DNA of 64,000 bases from Bacteroidaceae bacterium. Its GTDB lineage: Bacteria; Bacteroidota; Bacteroidia; Bacteroidales; Bacteroidaceae. Below, piece by piece: positions 26,061 through 35,539 of this stretch (position 1 is the first letter of the stretch; every line of letters begins with the position of its first letter). The notes under the pieces are model-generated. The model searched no databases. It saw nothing but the letters and a program-made list of their open reading frames with translations, and was not told the DNA's origin. Where the stretch lies: the NCBI GenBank assembly GCA_024398435.1, contig JAKSJD010000002.1, positions 124,001 to 188,000 of the forward strand. The letters run 5' to 3'. The position numbers and the translations under genes were made by a program.

Positions 26061-27299
26061 ATGAAGAAAGAAATCACGATAACAGGCATTCGCTATTGTG
26101 TTGGTCATGAGGGCCTCACTAAAGCAGAACGGGACAAGCATACAGAGGACTTCATCAGGGAGAATCTCCCCGTTGGCACTCGGGTGTACCTCACCCGCCA
26201 ACCCGACAATCCCCACGACCCTCTGGCCATTGCCGTACGTATGGCCGACGGCAAACAAATAGGGTATGTGGGTGAAGCCATTGCCCACAGCATTCACGGA
26301 TGCATCGACGAGGGCAATCTCCATGTGGCCACCGTGACAAAGTGGGACGGACACGTGACACTCCGTGCCTCGCTCGAAATCGACGAAACAAGGGTGGAAC
26401 CACTCGTAGCAAAGCCAAAACTCACCTCCAATCCCTTTGCCGTGGGCATTGTGGTAGAGCGTTCAGAGGAAGAGCAGAGAGCCGATTTCTTGGGCAAGAT
26501 GCTCGCCTATGGAGCCGATATCGAGCCATCGGAAATCGAGGGCATATTGGCTTCCGTAGCCACTTATCTGCCGCTCATAGGCCTCTCCATCTGCCAGGAA
26601 GACGAAATCTCCCTCAACCGCTTGCTCAGCCGACTTTCCTCTGCTGCTGAAAACTCCGAAATATCCACTGGCGACAGGCAAAGGCTGACCGAAGCAATCA
26701 GTAGTGTGAGCGACAAGATAGGCGACCTCAAAACCCCCGAATCGCGCCTTGCCACATTCAAGCGCCAAATTCATCGCATAACCGAAAACAAAGCTCCGAT
26801 GTTCAATCGTTTTGGACAGGTATATTTCGGTTGCCCAATCGAAAAGGGAAGTCGGCAAAACATACGCGAAGAGCGACGCCGAATAGCCGACTGGCTCAAC
26901 GACCACAGCCAATGGTTTCACGCCACAATGGATGAGAATCAAATCATCAGCCAACTCGTCTATGGCGGCTACGCGCGCACGGACGTATATATAATAATGT
27001 GTGCAATGATTATCGAGCAATGCCTCCTCATAAACACCCAAGCCGACGACGCTTTCATCAAGGAACTCGCAGAACTATGCACTGACAAGGAACGAGCCGA
27101 AGAATTTGCCATTCAACTCATCAATGCGCCCGACAAGTTGAAGCCAAAAGTAGCCGCACAATTCTTTTACGAAGGAGTGACAGACATCGACAATCTCAAA
27201 ACCCCACTTTATAACTTGTTGCAGCAATACCGTCTTTACGAACCCACTCTTCAAAATTGGACAAATAGAGTGAATGCAGCCTTAAAAACCCTCCACTAA
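26061..27299 (+). CDS. HIRAN-domain-like protein of element A
   Basis: The N-terminal ~100 of 412 residues look like a HIRAN domain, a fold that binds 3' DNA ends in Rad5/HLTF-type helicases. The visible pattern is LPVGTRVYLTRQPDNPHDPLAI followed by a lysine-rich turn and IGYVGEAIAH. The remaining ~300 residues are mostly helical, charged and not recognised (LGKMLAYGADIEPSEIEG, then HQI-rich helices). The gene lies inside the inverted repeats of element A, 243 bp before the PrimPol-like gene on the same strand. A role in repair or replication of the element is inferred from the fold and the neighbour. Confidence 0.72.
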   Translation: MKKEITITGIRYCVGHEGLTKAERDKHTEDFIRENLPVGTRVYLTRQPDNPHDPLAIAVRMADGKQIGYVGEAIAHSIHGCIDEGNLHVATVTKWDGHVTLRASLEIDETRVEPLVAKPKLTSNPFAVGIVVERSEEEQRADFLGKMLAYGADIEPSEIEGILASVATYLPLIGLSICQEDEISLNRLLSRLSSAAENSEISTGDRQRLTEAISSVSDKIGDLKTPESRLATFKRQIHRITENKAPMFNRFGQVYFGCPIEKGSRQNIREERRRIADWLNDHSQWFHATMDENQIISQLVYGGYARTDVYIIMCAMIIEQCLLINTQADDAFIKELAELCTDKERAEEFAIQLINAPDKLKPKVAAQFFYEGVTDIDNLKTPLYNLLQQYRLYEPTLQNWTNRVNAALKTLH

Positions 27300-27395
27300 A
27301 TACATTCACTTTAATACAACTTTAAAAAAACTTTAATACACTTGTAAATGCTTGTACGACAGATAGTTGTGCAGGCATTTCTCATTTTTTATGCG

Positions 27396-27403
27396 TAACT
27401 TTG
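27396..27403 (+). promoter_or_regulatory. TAACTTTG -7 box upstream of the PrimPol-like gene
   Basis: The box lies in the 243-bp gap between the two element-A genes. It suggests the PrimPol gene has its own promoter with a leader of about 130 bases. Confidence 0.5.
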
Positions 27404-27542
27404 CAGAGCTTTTCCAAAGCAACCGAATCTCTGGCCAGAGTAAGAAATGCAATGGAAGCAAATCAACAAAAATTATTAACTCGCCAAAGGGCAAACAACC
27501 ATCACACACCCCCGAGGCACAATTAAAAAAAATTATTATAAT

Positions 27543-29798
27543 ATGGTGTATAAAATCTTTTATCAAGGACGCACAAAGATGATGTGCCAAGTGACAAGTA
27601 AAGAAGAGTTCTGCAACATGCGCAATTCCGACCACCAGAAGCAGTTGGTCGACAAGGCACGAGGCGGCAACCGCCAAGCCAAGATGCGACTCCTACAGTT
27701 CAACTACTCATGCCTCCCAACACCCGAAGGACGACTCAAGGGAGCCACACAGCCATCCAACTCCGTAGGCATGGACATCGACATTCTCCGCTACGAAAAC
27801 GAAGACGAAAACGAATACCAAAAACGTCTCGATAAAGTACCGGAAATGGTATTGGCAAAGAAAGACGAGCTTCATCTGCTCCTCCTCGAACGCTCAGTAA
27901 GCAAAGGCTTCCACATCGTCTTCCGCCGCCGCCCCGAACTCTCACAGGAGGACAACCTCCGATGGGCATCCGACCTCCTCGGAGTGGCTTATGACAAGGG
28001 AGCAAAAGACATCACACGAGTGTTCTTCGCCACTACAGCCAACCCCTCCGACCTCATCTTCCTTGACGACGAGTTGTTCAAGGTGGAAAGCCCCCTTCCC
28101 GTACCCCCAAAAGGGAATGATGAACAACCCCAATCAATAAGTCGCCCATCAACCGATAACCGTGAACCGTTAACCGATAACCAAAACAATCCTGCATCCT
28201 GCATTCTGCATTCTGCATCCTACCAAGGCATCCCATACTCCAAGATCATCGACAAGTACTTCGACCTCTTCCACGGAGGACGCCAACCATCCGAAGGCAA
28301 CCGAAACGTGATGACCTATGAACTGGCACTCATACTCCGCCCAATCTGCGATTACGACCAACAACGCCTCGAACAAGTGATTCCAAACTATTGGGGCACA
28401 AAGGAAGGAGAGGAAGAACGTGCGAAAGCCATTGCCAGTGCGCTCAAGGAACCTCGAAAAGGAATGCCTTACCGACTCAATCAGGTACTTAAGTCGCTCC
28501 ACCACGACTCACGCCTCGCAGCCACAGGAGGCACATCCGAAATGCCGCCTCCACTCCCTCAAAAGCTGCCGCCACTGCTCGAACTTCTCTCGCGCAACGT
28601 ACCTCCTCTCTATAAGGCAGCCGTGTGTGAAAGCGTGTTCCCATCGCTCGCAACTCACTTCCACGGAGTCAAGTTCCGCTACATCGACAACAAAGACCAC
28701 GAACCAACATTCATGAATGTGCTCATCGCACCAATGTCGATAGGAAAGGGGTGCATCAAGCAGCCAATCGACTACATCATGGCCGACATCAAGGCAGCCG
28801 ACCAAGTGAACCGAGAGCGAGAAGCCGAATGGAAAAGAAAGAATCCTGCCGGAAAAACCCGTGCAAAAGACCCTCGACCCGAAGGACTTCTCATCCAAAT
28901 GCTCATCGACAACCTCACCGATGCTGTGTTCAACCAACGAGTAGTCGATGCCCACAAGTGCGGACAACGGTTCATCTACACCAGAGTCGACGAAGTGGAA
29001 CAACTAAAGCGAGTCACAAGCCGAGGCACGGTCGACGAGGTAAGCACACTCATCCGAAACGCCTTCGACAATGCCGATCACGGACAGGAACGCGTAGGAA
29101 GCGACTCCATCACCGGAATCGCACCTCTCCGCTGGAACTTCAACGCGTCCACCACCATTCCAAATGCCCACCGATTCTTCGCCAAGGCATGCAACGACGG
29201 CACACTCTCCCGACTCTACCTCTCCACCATCATCAAACCCGAAACCGACGACGACGAAATACCCGTCTTCGGAATCTACGATGAGCAATATGCACTCGAA
29301 CTCAAGCCATTCATCGACCTCATCTCCAATGCCGGAGGACGGGTAGAATGCCCTGAGGCAGAGCAACTTGCAAGGGAAATAGCGAAGGAAAACAACCGCA
29401 ACGCAAGCCTACTCGAAAGCGATGCATTCCGCCGACTTTCCTACCGAGCAAACGTCATCGCCTACCTCAAGGGAATGCTCCTCTATGTGGCAAACGACTA
29501 CAAGTGGACGAAAGAAATCAGCGACTACGTCAGATGGTCGGAGCAGATGGACCTCTGGTGCAAGATGAGATTCTTCGGGCAGCAACTCGAAAAGGAAATC
29601 GCGGCCGAGCAGCAACAGATATTCGCCTCGCCGCTCAATCTCCTCGAACAATTGCCCGAAGTGTTCACCACCGAACAATTCCTCCAACTCCGACAAAAAC
29701 TCGGAAAAACCGGAAACGGACAGGCAACGCTTCGTTCTTGGAAACATCGTGGATACATTGATTTCGACGAATTGTCCAACACGTGGAAAAAGACATAA
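27543..29798 (+). CDS. BT4734-type PrimPol (VirE-N) fused to DUF3987-like helicase domain
   Basis: The N-terminal part of this 751-residue protein (about 15-180) resembles the BT4734/VirE-N primase-polymerase family. VGMDIDIL carries catalytic acids, SKGFHIVFRR the His motif, and ITRVFFAT the third motif. The C-terminal half (about 240-740) resembles DUF3987, with a degenerate P-loop (APMSIGKGC) and an acidic Walker-B-like YTRVDEVEQL. The two halves are joined by a linker (residues about 203-226) encoded by ten tandem heptamers that match intergenic repeats elsewhere. The stop codon overlaps the right inverted repeat of element A. Such proteins usually belong to mobile DNA of Bacteroidetes. 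A start at 27579 is also possible. Confidence 0.8.
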   Translation: MVYKIFYQGRTKMMCQVTSKEEFCNMRNSDHQKQLVDKARGGNRQAKMRLLQFNYSCLPTPEGRLKGATQPSNSVGMDIDILRYENEDENEYQKRLDKVPEMVLAKKDELHLLLLERSVSKGFHIVFRRRPELSQEDNLRWASDLLGVAYDKGAKDITRVFFATTANPSDLIFLDDELFKVESPLPVPPKGNDEQPQSISRPSTDNREPLTDNQNNPASCILHSASYQGIPYSKIIDKYFDLFHGGRQPSEGNRNVMTYELALILRPICDYDQQRLEQVIPNYWGTKEGEEERAKAIASALKEPRKGMPYRLNQVLKSLHHDSRLAATGGTSEMPPPLPQKLPPLLELLSRNVPPLYKAAVCESVFPSLATHFHGVKFRYIDNKDHEPTFMNVLIAPMSIGKGCIKQPIDYIMADIKAADQVNREREAEWKRKNPAGKTRAKDPRPEGLLIQMLIDNLTDAVFNQRVVDAHKCGQRFIYTRVDEVEQLKRVTSRGTVDEVSTLIRNAFDNADHGQERVGSDSITGIAPLRWNFNASTTIPNAHRFFAKACNDGTLSRLYLSTIIKPETDDDEIPVFGIYDEQYALELKPFIDLISNAGGRVECPEAEQLAREIAKENNRNASLLESDAFRRLSYRANVIAYLKGMLLYVANDYKWTKEISDYVRWSEQMDLWCKMRFFGQQLEKEIAAEQQQIFASPLNLLEQLPEVFTTEQFLQLRQKLGKTGNGQATLRSWKHRGYIDFDELSNTWKKT
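28151..28220 (+). repeat. Heptamer array inside the PrimPol coding sequence
   Basis: Ten 7-bp units lie in frame between the two domains: AACCGAT, AACCGTG, AACCGTT, AACCGAT, two transition units, then TGCATCC, TGCATTC, TGCATTC, TGCATCC. The same two unit types stand together in the intergenic tract at 9555-9615. Confidence 0.9.
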
Positions 29799-29843
29799 AG
29801 CGTTGCGCGTTGCAGCGTTGCAGTCGATTTTGTCATGTATGCA
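29797..29843. repeat. Right inverted repeat of element A (GCGTTGC iterons)
   Basis: This 47-bp sequence is the exact complement of 25913-25959. It begins within the stop codon of the PrimPol gene and holds three tandem GCGTTGC/GCGTTGCA units followed by GTCGATTTTGTCATG. Confidence 0.92.
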
Positions 29844-29889
29844 CTCACAAACAAATAGCATCACTCCCATCAAGGGCGTGGTGCTACTT

Positions 29890-29928
29890 TTATAACTCTT
29901 GCACTCTTATAACTCTTGCACTCTTATT
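29890..29928. repeat. TATAACTCTTGCACTC phrase repeat
   Basis: Two copies of ATAACTCTTGCACTCTT lie in tandem at the 3' end of the barrel gene. It is the complement of the GTTATAAGAGTGCAAAAG family at 25483. Confidence 0.6.
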
Positions 29929-32569
29929 CGTTTCCCTTCTTCTCCTTCTTTTCAGCAAAGCGCCATTTGACAGTGAGGAGGCAGTAGCGGCCAATGGTGT
30001 TTAGGTAGGTTTCCATTCGTCCCTGACCGTTCACCGTGTAGCTGGTCGACTTTTGCTGACGGAGAATATCGTGGGCAGAAAGGGAAATGTCGAACTGATG
30101 GATTGTCTTTGTGATTTTGGCATTCCAATAGAAGTCGTCATCGTTCATTTCCTTGTAGCTGTAGCCGCGTCGGCTGGTGGTGGCAAACGCAGTTTCCCAA
30201 TCGATTCCGAGCTTTTTGTTGAATCCTGAGAGCTGGGTATTGGTGTTGAAGTCCACTGCATTTATCTTCTCGAAGCCCTCACGGTCGCTGGTTGAGTTGC
30301 GATAGCTGACATTGACACGGGTATTGATGGCGAATAATTTGTTACGCCAGCGATAGGTGATTTGTGGGGTGAGAGTCTTGTTGTGAACAAGGCTTTTCAC
30401 GGCCACTCCTTCCGATGCAAGGCCTACAAGGTCGGCATTTTGGTTGGTGTTGTAGTTGATGGTTGCATTCAGATGGTGCTCACGGTCTTTGCCAAAGTCG
30501 AAGTTTGAACTGATGCCATACGATAGGGTGTGGTTGCCGTTGATGTTCTGAGGCGTTGCATAGGTCACACCTGTTTGCTTGTCGTAGATTGTGGCTGTGG
30601 CAATCTGATTGCGTTCTACACTGTAGTTTATGTTGGCTGAAATGCTCTTGATGGAGGTGAATGCGAAACGGAAATTACCACCGATGTAGTGGCCCGAACT
30701 CATCTTGAGGTTAGGATTGTTTTTCGCTATGTAGAGAGGGTTGGCATCGCTGGTCACATCGATGAGGCGCGTGACTGACGGAGCCGAATGGCTCATGTTC
30801 CATGAGATGTTTCCTCCGAATTTGTTCTTCTTCTTGCCTTTAGTGTCGAAGCCGAAATTCAGCGAAGGGTTGAGATAGGTGTAGTTTTGCTTGCCGAGTG
30901 TGTCGACATTTTGGTTGATGTAGTGGAGTTTCGCACCCGAATTCACGATGCCGAGTGAAGCATAAAAATAGGTAGTATAGTGCTCGCCGTCGTAGACATT
31001 GTAGCTGTAGTTGATGTTGGCAGTGTTTTCGTAGCTGCGTTCATGCGAGCGATGGCTGTTGTTGCCGTCAATCACCTTGAGCAGTTCAGCCGTCGAAGGC
31101 AGCATTCCGAGTCCTTTGTCTGCTTTTTCATTCCATTCGTCGCCAAGCTTGCTGAGCAGATAGAGGCCATCGTTGCTGTGCTGGGAGTAGTGGCGGAATC
31201 TGTAGCTTGCATAGAGGTTTGAATGTTCCGTAAATATGTATTGACCAACAATGCCTAAATCATAGTTGAAAGAGTTTGACTTATCGTTGTTGTATTGGTT
31301 TCGCCAATCCACAGGGCGTTCGGCTTCGGCCATATAGTTGATGCGGTTGTGGCTGTAGCCATTGCTTTCATATTTAGAGTAATTCACACTGCTGCTGAAG
31401 GTGATGTATTTATAATTATCTTCAGTCGAAAATCGTTTATTGAATGAAAAACTGCCGTCTATCTCCTTGTAATCTTGTTTCGACGCATCGTGGGAGTGGT
31501 TGATTGTGAACGGCCAAACCTTCTGGGGAAGCGAGTCGCGGTTGATGCTGTCTGTCCAGTTGGTGCCGAGCCATTCGTTGATATCTTCGTTGAAGTCGGC
31601 TGAGGCATTGACTCCGTGTCCGTGGTCTCGTGTGTAGGAAAACATTGGCTGGAGGTCGAAACTCAGGAGCTTGTCGTTGTCGAATGCCGTTAAGGAGCCA
31701 TTGAAATTGGTGGAGAATCGATAGCTGCGCGATGAATTGTATGTCCTCGTATATACATTTCCGCTTTCATAGTAGCTTTCGCGAATGTTTCGGGTAATGT
31801 CGTTGCTGGCATTGTAGTCGATGGAACCCGAACCTGCTCCGTAGTATAAGCCTTTCGGATGGTCGAAGTTGAAGTTGACCTCGAAACGAGTTATATCTTC
31901 ATCCCCCATGCCGGAAGTGTAGGTTTGGATATCTTCGCCAGTGCTGTAGCCACGGGCATTGGTGTTGTTTGTAATCAAAAAGGCAGACAGGCGCGAATGG
32001 TCGTTGAATGTAAGGCCGAAGATGGAACCGAAATAGCGGTTGGAGGTGCCGTAACCTGCAGTTGCATTGCCCAACCATGTGGATTCGTACTTCTTCTTGA
32101 GGCGTACATCCATCACAAGGCCGTGGTATTCGCGTTCACGGCGGTAGAGTGAGGTGCTGTCGGGTGTCTTGTCATACACCTTCACCTTCGAGAGCATGTA
32201 GTGGGGAAGGTTTTCGAGGATTGTCTCGCGGTCTTTGTTGAAGAAGTCCTTGCCATTGAGCAGAAGGGCATCGACGCGCTTTCCGTTGGAATAGATGGTG
32301 GTTCCGTCGATTTCGATGCCTGGAAGTTGCTTCAGAAGGTCGTTGAGCACTGCTCCTTCCTTCAGGTCGAACGCATCGGCATTGTAAACCATTGTATCTC
32401 CATCGAAATAGAACTTCAACTTTGTGGCTTCCACCACCACTTCGTCAAGGTCCACACCCTCACTGATGGAGTTGCGCTTAACGGCTTCTCCACCTTCGTC
32501 CTGTGCCGACATGTTCGTCTGGCAAAGGAACAATATGGCTATCATCCAACAAAGTTTTCTCATTGGCAA
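29924..32569 (-). CDS. TonB-receptor-like outer membrane beta-barrel protein
   Basis: The 881-residue protein has a signal peptide (to about residue 22). A plug-like domain follows (about 40-150, with AVLNDLLKQLPGIEIDGT and GKRVDALLLNGKDFF), and then a long beta-barrel of alternating aromatic strands belonging to the outer-membrane beta-barrel protein family found in Bacteroidetes. Unlike SusC it lacks the carboxypeptidase-like N-terminal extension. No SusD-like partner is next to it, so a glycan role is not supported. The ligand is unknown. Confidence 0.87.
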   Translation of the reverse strand: MPMRKLCWMIAILFLCQTNMSAQDEGGEAVKRNSISEGVDLDEVVVEATKLKFYFDGDTMVYNADAFDLKEGAVLNDLLKQLPGIEIDGTTIYSNGKRVDALLLNGKDFFNKDRETILENLPHYMLSKVKVYDKTPDSTSLYRREREYHGLVMDVRLKKKYESTWLGNATAGYGTSNRYFGSIFGLTFNDHSRLSAFLITNNTNARGYSTGEDIQTYTSGMGDEDITRFEVNFNFDHPKGLYYGAGSGSIDYNASNDITRNIRESYYESGNVYTRTYNSSRSYRFSTNFNGSLTAFDNDKLLSFDLQPMFSYTRDHGHGVNASADFNEDINEWLGTNWTDSINRDSLPQKVWPFTINHSHDASKQDYKEIDGSFSFNKRFSTEDNYKYITFSSSVNYSKYESNGYSHNRINYMAEAERPVDWRNQYNNDKSNSFNYDLGIVGQYIFTEHSNLYASYRFRHYSQHSNDGLYLLSKLGDEWNEKADKGLGMLPSTAELLKVIDGNNSHRSHERSYENTANINYSYNVYDGEHYTTYFYASLGIVNSGAKLHYINQNVDTLGKQNYTYLNPSLNFGFDTKGKKKNKFGGNISWNMSHSAPSVTRLIDVTSDANPLYIAKNNPNLKMSSGHYIGGNFRFAFTSIKSISANINYSVERNQIATATIYDKQTGVTYATPQNINGNHTLSYGISSNFDFGKDREHHLNATINYNTNQNADLVGLASEGVAVKSLVHNKTLTPQITYRWRNKLFAINTRVNVSYRNSTSDREGFEKINAVDFNTNTQLSGFNKKLGIDWETAFATTSRRGYSYKEMNDDDFYWNAKITKTIHQFDISLSAHDILRQQKSTSYTVNGQGRMETYLNTIGRYCLLTVKWRFAEKKEKKGNE

Positions 32570-32570
32570 T

Positions 32571-32780
32571 CTACTTTTTCATTTTCCAGAGTGTGATTCC
32601 CATGAAGATGGAAGCCAAGAGGAAGAATCCTGCAATGGCGTAGCTGGCAGTGTCTTTGAGAACTGTCGACATCCAGATGCTTGCAATCAAACCGATTACA
32701 CAGCAACCGAACGAGATGTACATGAAGAGTTTTTGCATACTTTGCTTATATTTGGGTTTGCCGAGGGAGGGAACAGTCAT
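32571..32780 (-). CDS. Small two-helix membrane protein
   Basis: This protein of at most 69 residues has two clear hydrophobic helices (FMYISFGCCVIGLIASIWM and YAIAGFFLLASIFMGITLW) and a basic C-terminus (KMKK). It lies 24 bp after cysS and 1 bp before the barrel gene on the same strand, so it is probably cotranscribed. A start at 32738 (MQKLFMYI) is possible, but a GGGAG sequence in front of 32780 favours the longer form. No function is recognised. Confidence 0.65.
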   Translation of the reverse strand: MTVPSLGKPKYKQSMQKLFMYISFGCCVIGLIASIWMSTVLKDTASYAIAGFFLLASIFMGITLWKMKK

Positions 32781-32804
32781 GAAGTGCTCCCTCTCTCAAA
32801 ACAG

Positions 32805-34292
32805 TTATTTATTCAGTTTCCAAGAATAGCCGTCCTTCGTGTCCTTCACTTCGAAACCGAGAGCTGCCAAGCGGTCGCGGATGAGGTCGCTTGTGGCCCA
32901 ATCCTTGTTTTGCTTTGCCTTCATTCTCTGTTCGAGCAGCATGTTGACAACTTCTCCGTAGGCTTCTTCGCGAGCTGCTGAAGTGCCTTCCGATGCTCCT
33001 TGCTGAAGTCCGAGAATATCGAATGTGAAGAGGCTGAATGCTTCCTTGAATGCTGCGAGCACTTCGGCTGTGATGGTTTCCTTTCCGTCGAGAAGGAGGT
33101 TGAGGGTGCGCGAAGCATCGAAGAGGTGGCTGATGACGATTGGTGTGTTGAAGTCGTCGCTCATTGCGTCATAGCATTTCTCCTTGAGACCTTCCACGAA
33201 TTCCATGCCGACGGTGCCTTCGTTGCTTGTCTTGATGCGGTCGAATGCCTTGAAGGCGTCCATAAGGCGTTCAAGTCCCTTTTCTGCTGCTTGAAGGGCT
33301 TCGTTGCTGAAGTCGACAGTGCTGCGATAGTGGGCTTGGAGTATGAAGAATCGGATAACCATTGGAGCATAGGCTTGTGTGAGTTTCTCGTGGTCGCCGC
33401 TGAAGAACTGTGGCAATGTGATGAAGTTGCCGAGGCTCTTGCCCATCTTTTGTCCGTTGATGGTTATCATGTTGTTGTGAATCCAATAGTGAACCATTTC
33501 GTCTCCCTGACTTGCAACGGCTTGTGCTATTTCGCATTCGTGGTGAGGGAATACGAGGTCCATTCCGCCTCCGTGGATGTCGAAGTGGCTGCCGAGATAT
33601 TTGCGTCCCATTGCTGTGCATTCGCAGTGCCAACCTGGGAATCCGTCGCTCCAAGGCGAAGGCCAACGCATGATGTGTTCGGGTTGTGCTTTCTTCCAGA
33701 GGGCGAAGTCGGCTTGGTTTTTCTTTTCGCCAACTCCTGCAAGTTCGCGTGAGTTGTTGATTATATCGTCGAGGTTTCGGCCTGAGAGCACTCCATAACG
33801 GTGTTTCTTGTTGTAGGCTTCAACATCGAAATATACCGAACCGTTCGACTCGTAGGCAAATCCTGCTTCGAGAATTTCCTTCACGAGTTGTTCCTGTTCG
33901 ATGATGTGACCAGTTGCATGTGGCTCGATTGATGGTGGGAGGCATCCGAGGGCGTGCATTGCATCGTGGAATCGGTTGGTGTAGTATTGTGCCACTTCCA
34001 TTGGTTCGAGCTGTTCGAGGCGTGCTTTCTTTGCAATCTTGTCTTCGCCTTCGTCGGCATCGTGCTCAAGGTGGCCCACATCAGTGATGTTTCTCACATA
34101 GCGTACCTTATAGCCGAGGTGGGTGAGATAACGGAATACGATATCGAATGTGATTGCTGGGCGTGCATGACCGAGATGGGCATCGCCATAGACGGTTGGT
34201 CCGCAGACGTACATTCCAACATGTGGTGCATTGAGTGGACGGAAAGCTTCTTTCTGACGTGTGCGAGTGTTGTAAACTACAAGAGGTCTCAT
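32805..34292 (-). CDS. cysS: Cysteinyl-tRNA synthetase
   Basis: The 495-residue class I synthetase attaches cysteine to tRNA-Cys. The HIGH-type motif is HLGHARP near residue 42, the zinc-site residues include CGPTVY and the WHCECTA segment, and KMGKSLGN is the KMSKS loop. Length and start ([15 protein letters not shown]) are normal. A minus-strand TATCTTTG box at 34347-34354 lies about 55 bp upstream. Confidence 0.97.
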   Translation of the reverse strand: MRPLVVYNTRTRQKEAFRPLNAPHVGMYVCGPTVYGDAHLGHARPAITFDIVFRYLTHLGYKVRYVRNITDVGHLEHDADEGEDKIAKKARLEQLEPMEVAQYYTNRFHDAMHALGCLPPSIEPHATGHIIEQEQLVKEILEAGFAYESNGSVYFDVEAYNKKHRYGVLSGRNLDDIINNSRELAGVGEKKNQADFALWKKAQPEHIMRWPSPWSDGFPGWHCECTAMGRKYLGSHFDIHGGGMDLVFPHHECEIAQAVASQGDEMVHYWIHNNMITINGQKMGKSLGNFITLPQFFSGDHEKLTQAYAPMVIRFFILQAHYRSTVDFSNEALQAAEKGLERLMDAFKAFDRIKTSNEGTVGMEFVEGLKEKCYDAMSDDFNTPIVISHLFDASRTLNLLLDGKETITAEVLAAFKEAFSLFTFDILGLQQGASEGTSAAREEAYGEVVNMLLEQRMKAKQNKDWATSDLIRDRLAALGFEVKDTKDGYSWKLNK

Positions 34293-34434
34293 ATCGTTTG
34301 TTTGTTTTAATGTTACTTTTGTGAAGTCATTTTATGTTTTGAACTGCAAAGATACGAAATTATTCAGAATTTGTGGATATTAGGGGCGAAAAATCGAACA
34401 CATTATTATATATTTAACGTTTGACAATAAAAAA

Positions 34435-34471
34435 AGTAGGCCAGAATGCTCACTTGCACACTGGCCTTACT
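34435..34471 (-). terminator. Hairpin after the Spy-like gene
   Basis: The arms AGTAGGCCAG and CTGGCCTTACT enclose a 16-base loop. On the minus strand the hairpin is followed by a T-run, 74 bp after the Spy-like stop codon. Confidence 0.75.
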
Positions 34472-34544
34472 CATGAAAACTATTCTTTAACTTATTAATC
34501 TTATATACTTATTGAGTCGAAAAAAGAGGCGTTATAAGGTTGGA

Positions 34545-35018
34545 TTAGAATCCACCGCCCATTGGCATACCGCCGCCGAAGCCGCCACCGAAGCCCTGGC
34601 CACCGCCTTGAGCCTGACGTTCACGCATTCTTTCCTGCATTTCCTTCTGCTGCTTCTCATATTCTGCGAACTGTTCAGCTGTGAAGATTGCCTTGAGAGA
34701 ATCGCTCTGAGCCTTCTGCTGTGCTTCTCTTTCCTTGCGGAATGATTCCATGTCGAACTGCTGTGGCTGACCACCTTCCATCATCTTCTGCATGCGCTCC
34801 ATCTGAGCCTTCTGCTGGTTCTGGAAGAACTTCAAAACCTTTGCATACTGTTCGTCGTTGAGCTTGTAAGTTTCCTTCATACGGTCTGCCTGACGCTTTA
34901 CCATTTCTTCAGGGTTGAACTGACCACCACCAAAACCGCCGCCGAAGCCGCCTGGAGCCTGTGCGAATGCACCTGTTGTGAGAACCATTGCTACGAGAGC
35001 AATAATAATTTTCTTCAT
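34545..35018 (-). CDS. Spy/CpxP-like periplasmic protein, glycine-rich ends
   Basis: The 157-residue precursor has a signal peptide (ends near AFAQ, residue 20). Glycine-rich runs at both ends (GGFGGGFGGG, GQGFGGGFGGGMPMGGG) frame a Gln/Lys/Met-rich helical middle with LNDEQYAKVLKFFQNQ and IFTAEQFAEYEKQQ, similar to the LTxxQ motifs of Spy/CpxP chaperones. It probably binds unfolded proteins or metals in the periplasm. The glycine tails are an unusual addition. It is transcribed alone and ends in a hairpin. Confidence 0.75.
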   Translation of the reverse strand: MKKIIIALVAMVLTTGAFAQAPGGFGGGFGGGQFNPEEMVKRQADRMKETYKLNDEQYAKVLKFFQNQQKAQMERMQKMMEGGQPQQFDMESFRKEREAQQKAQSDSLKAIFTAEQFAEYEKQQKEMQERMRERQAQGGGQGFGGGFGGGMPMGGGF

Positions 35019-35251
35019 AATTCTTAGTTGTTTTAAATTATTAATAATGAATGTTCTTGTTTTAGGTTTTTATCCTTTTTCAGGAACGAAATGAAATTCA
35101 ATTCACCTTTTTGACCACAGTTTCCAATAAAGGTTTAATCAAATATGAAAAAAGTTGAAAATTTTTTTATATTTTTTTCTTCCACACGTTTTCCTCTTTT
35201 CCCTTATACATATAATAATATTATAATTTCTATCGACTGAAAACCCAAAAC

Positions 35252-35361
35252 TCATTGTGTAGTTTTTAAAATCATGTCATGATTAATAAAAATAATGTAC
35301 ATAATTAATATTAATACTGCACATAATTATTAATAATATTGTACATAATTTTACTTTTAGA
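35252..35361. repeat. 22-bp-period array, A+T-rich type (array 4)
   Basis: The words TGTACATAATTA, TGCACATAATTA and TGTACATAATTT start at 35296, 35318 and 35340, exactly 22 bp apart. A weaker unit (TGTCATGATTAATAA) starts at about 35274. CCATGAAAA and CCATGCCCTGAAAA at 35363 and 35407 continue the phase at 44 bp. Confidence 0.65.
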
Positions 35362-35482
35362 ACCATGAAAAAATGGTTTTTGAACAAGTGGAAATAACTT
35401 TTGTTTCCATGCCCTGAAAATTATATTTCTTGCCTTTAGACAAGAATGTCCTTGCCAAACACTAAAGTTTTTCGCCATTTTC

Positions 35483-35513
35483 TTTGTATTTCGCTCGATT
35501 TACACTATCTTTG
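35483..35513 (+). promoter_or_regulatory. Bacteroidetes-type promoter for the HD-hydrolase and possibly the type IX genes
   Basis: TTTG (35483-35486), a 19-bp spacer and TATCTTTG (35506-35513) match the consensus. The CGCTCGATTTACACTATCTTTG segment closely resembles the duplicated promoter at 44132-44257. Confidence 0.8.
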
Positions 35514-35539
35514 CAAAAGTTATAATAAATTGGCATACT

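Larger units (their letters stand above)
35019..35539. other. 521-bp A+T-rich intergenic region
   Basis: No gene is seen. It holds a poly-T/A-rich leader for the Spy-like gene, the fourth 22-bp-period array (35252-35361, listed separately) and the promoter of the HD-hydrolase gene at 35483-35513. Confidence 0.7.
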
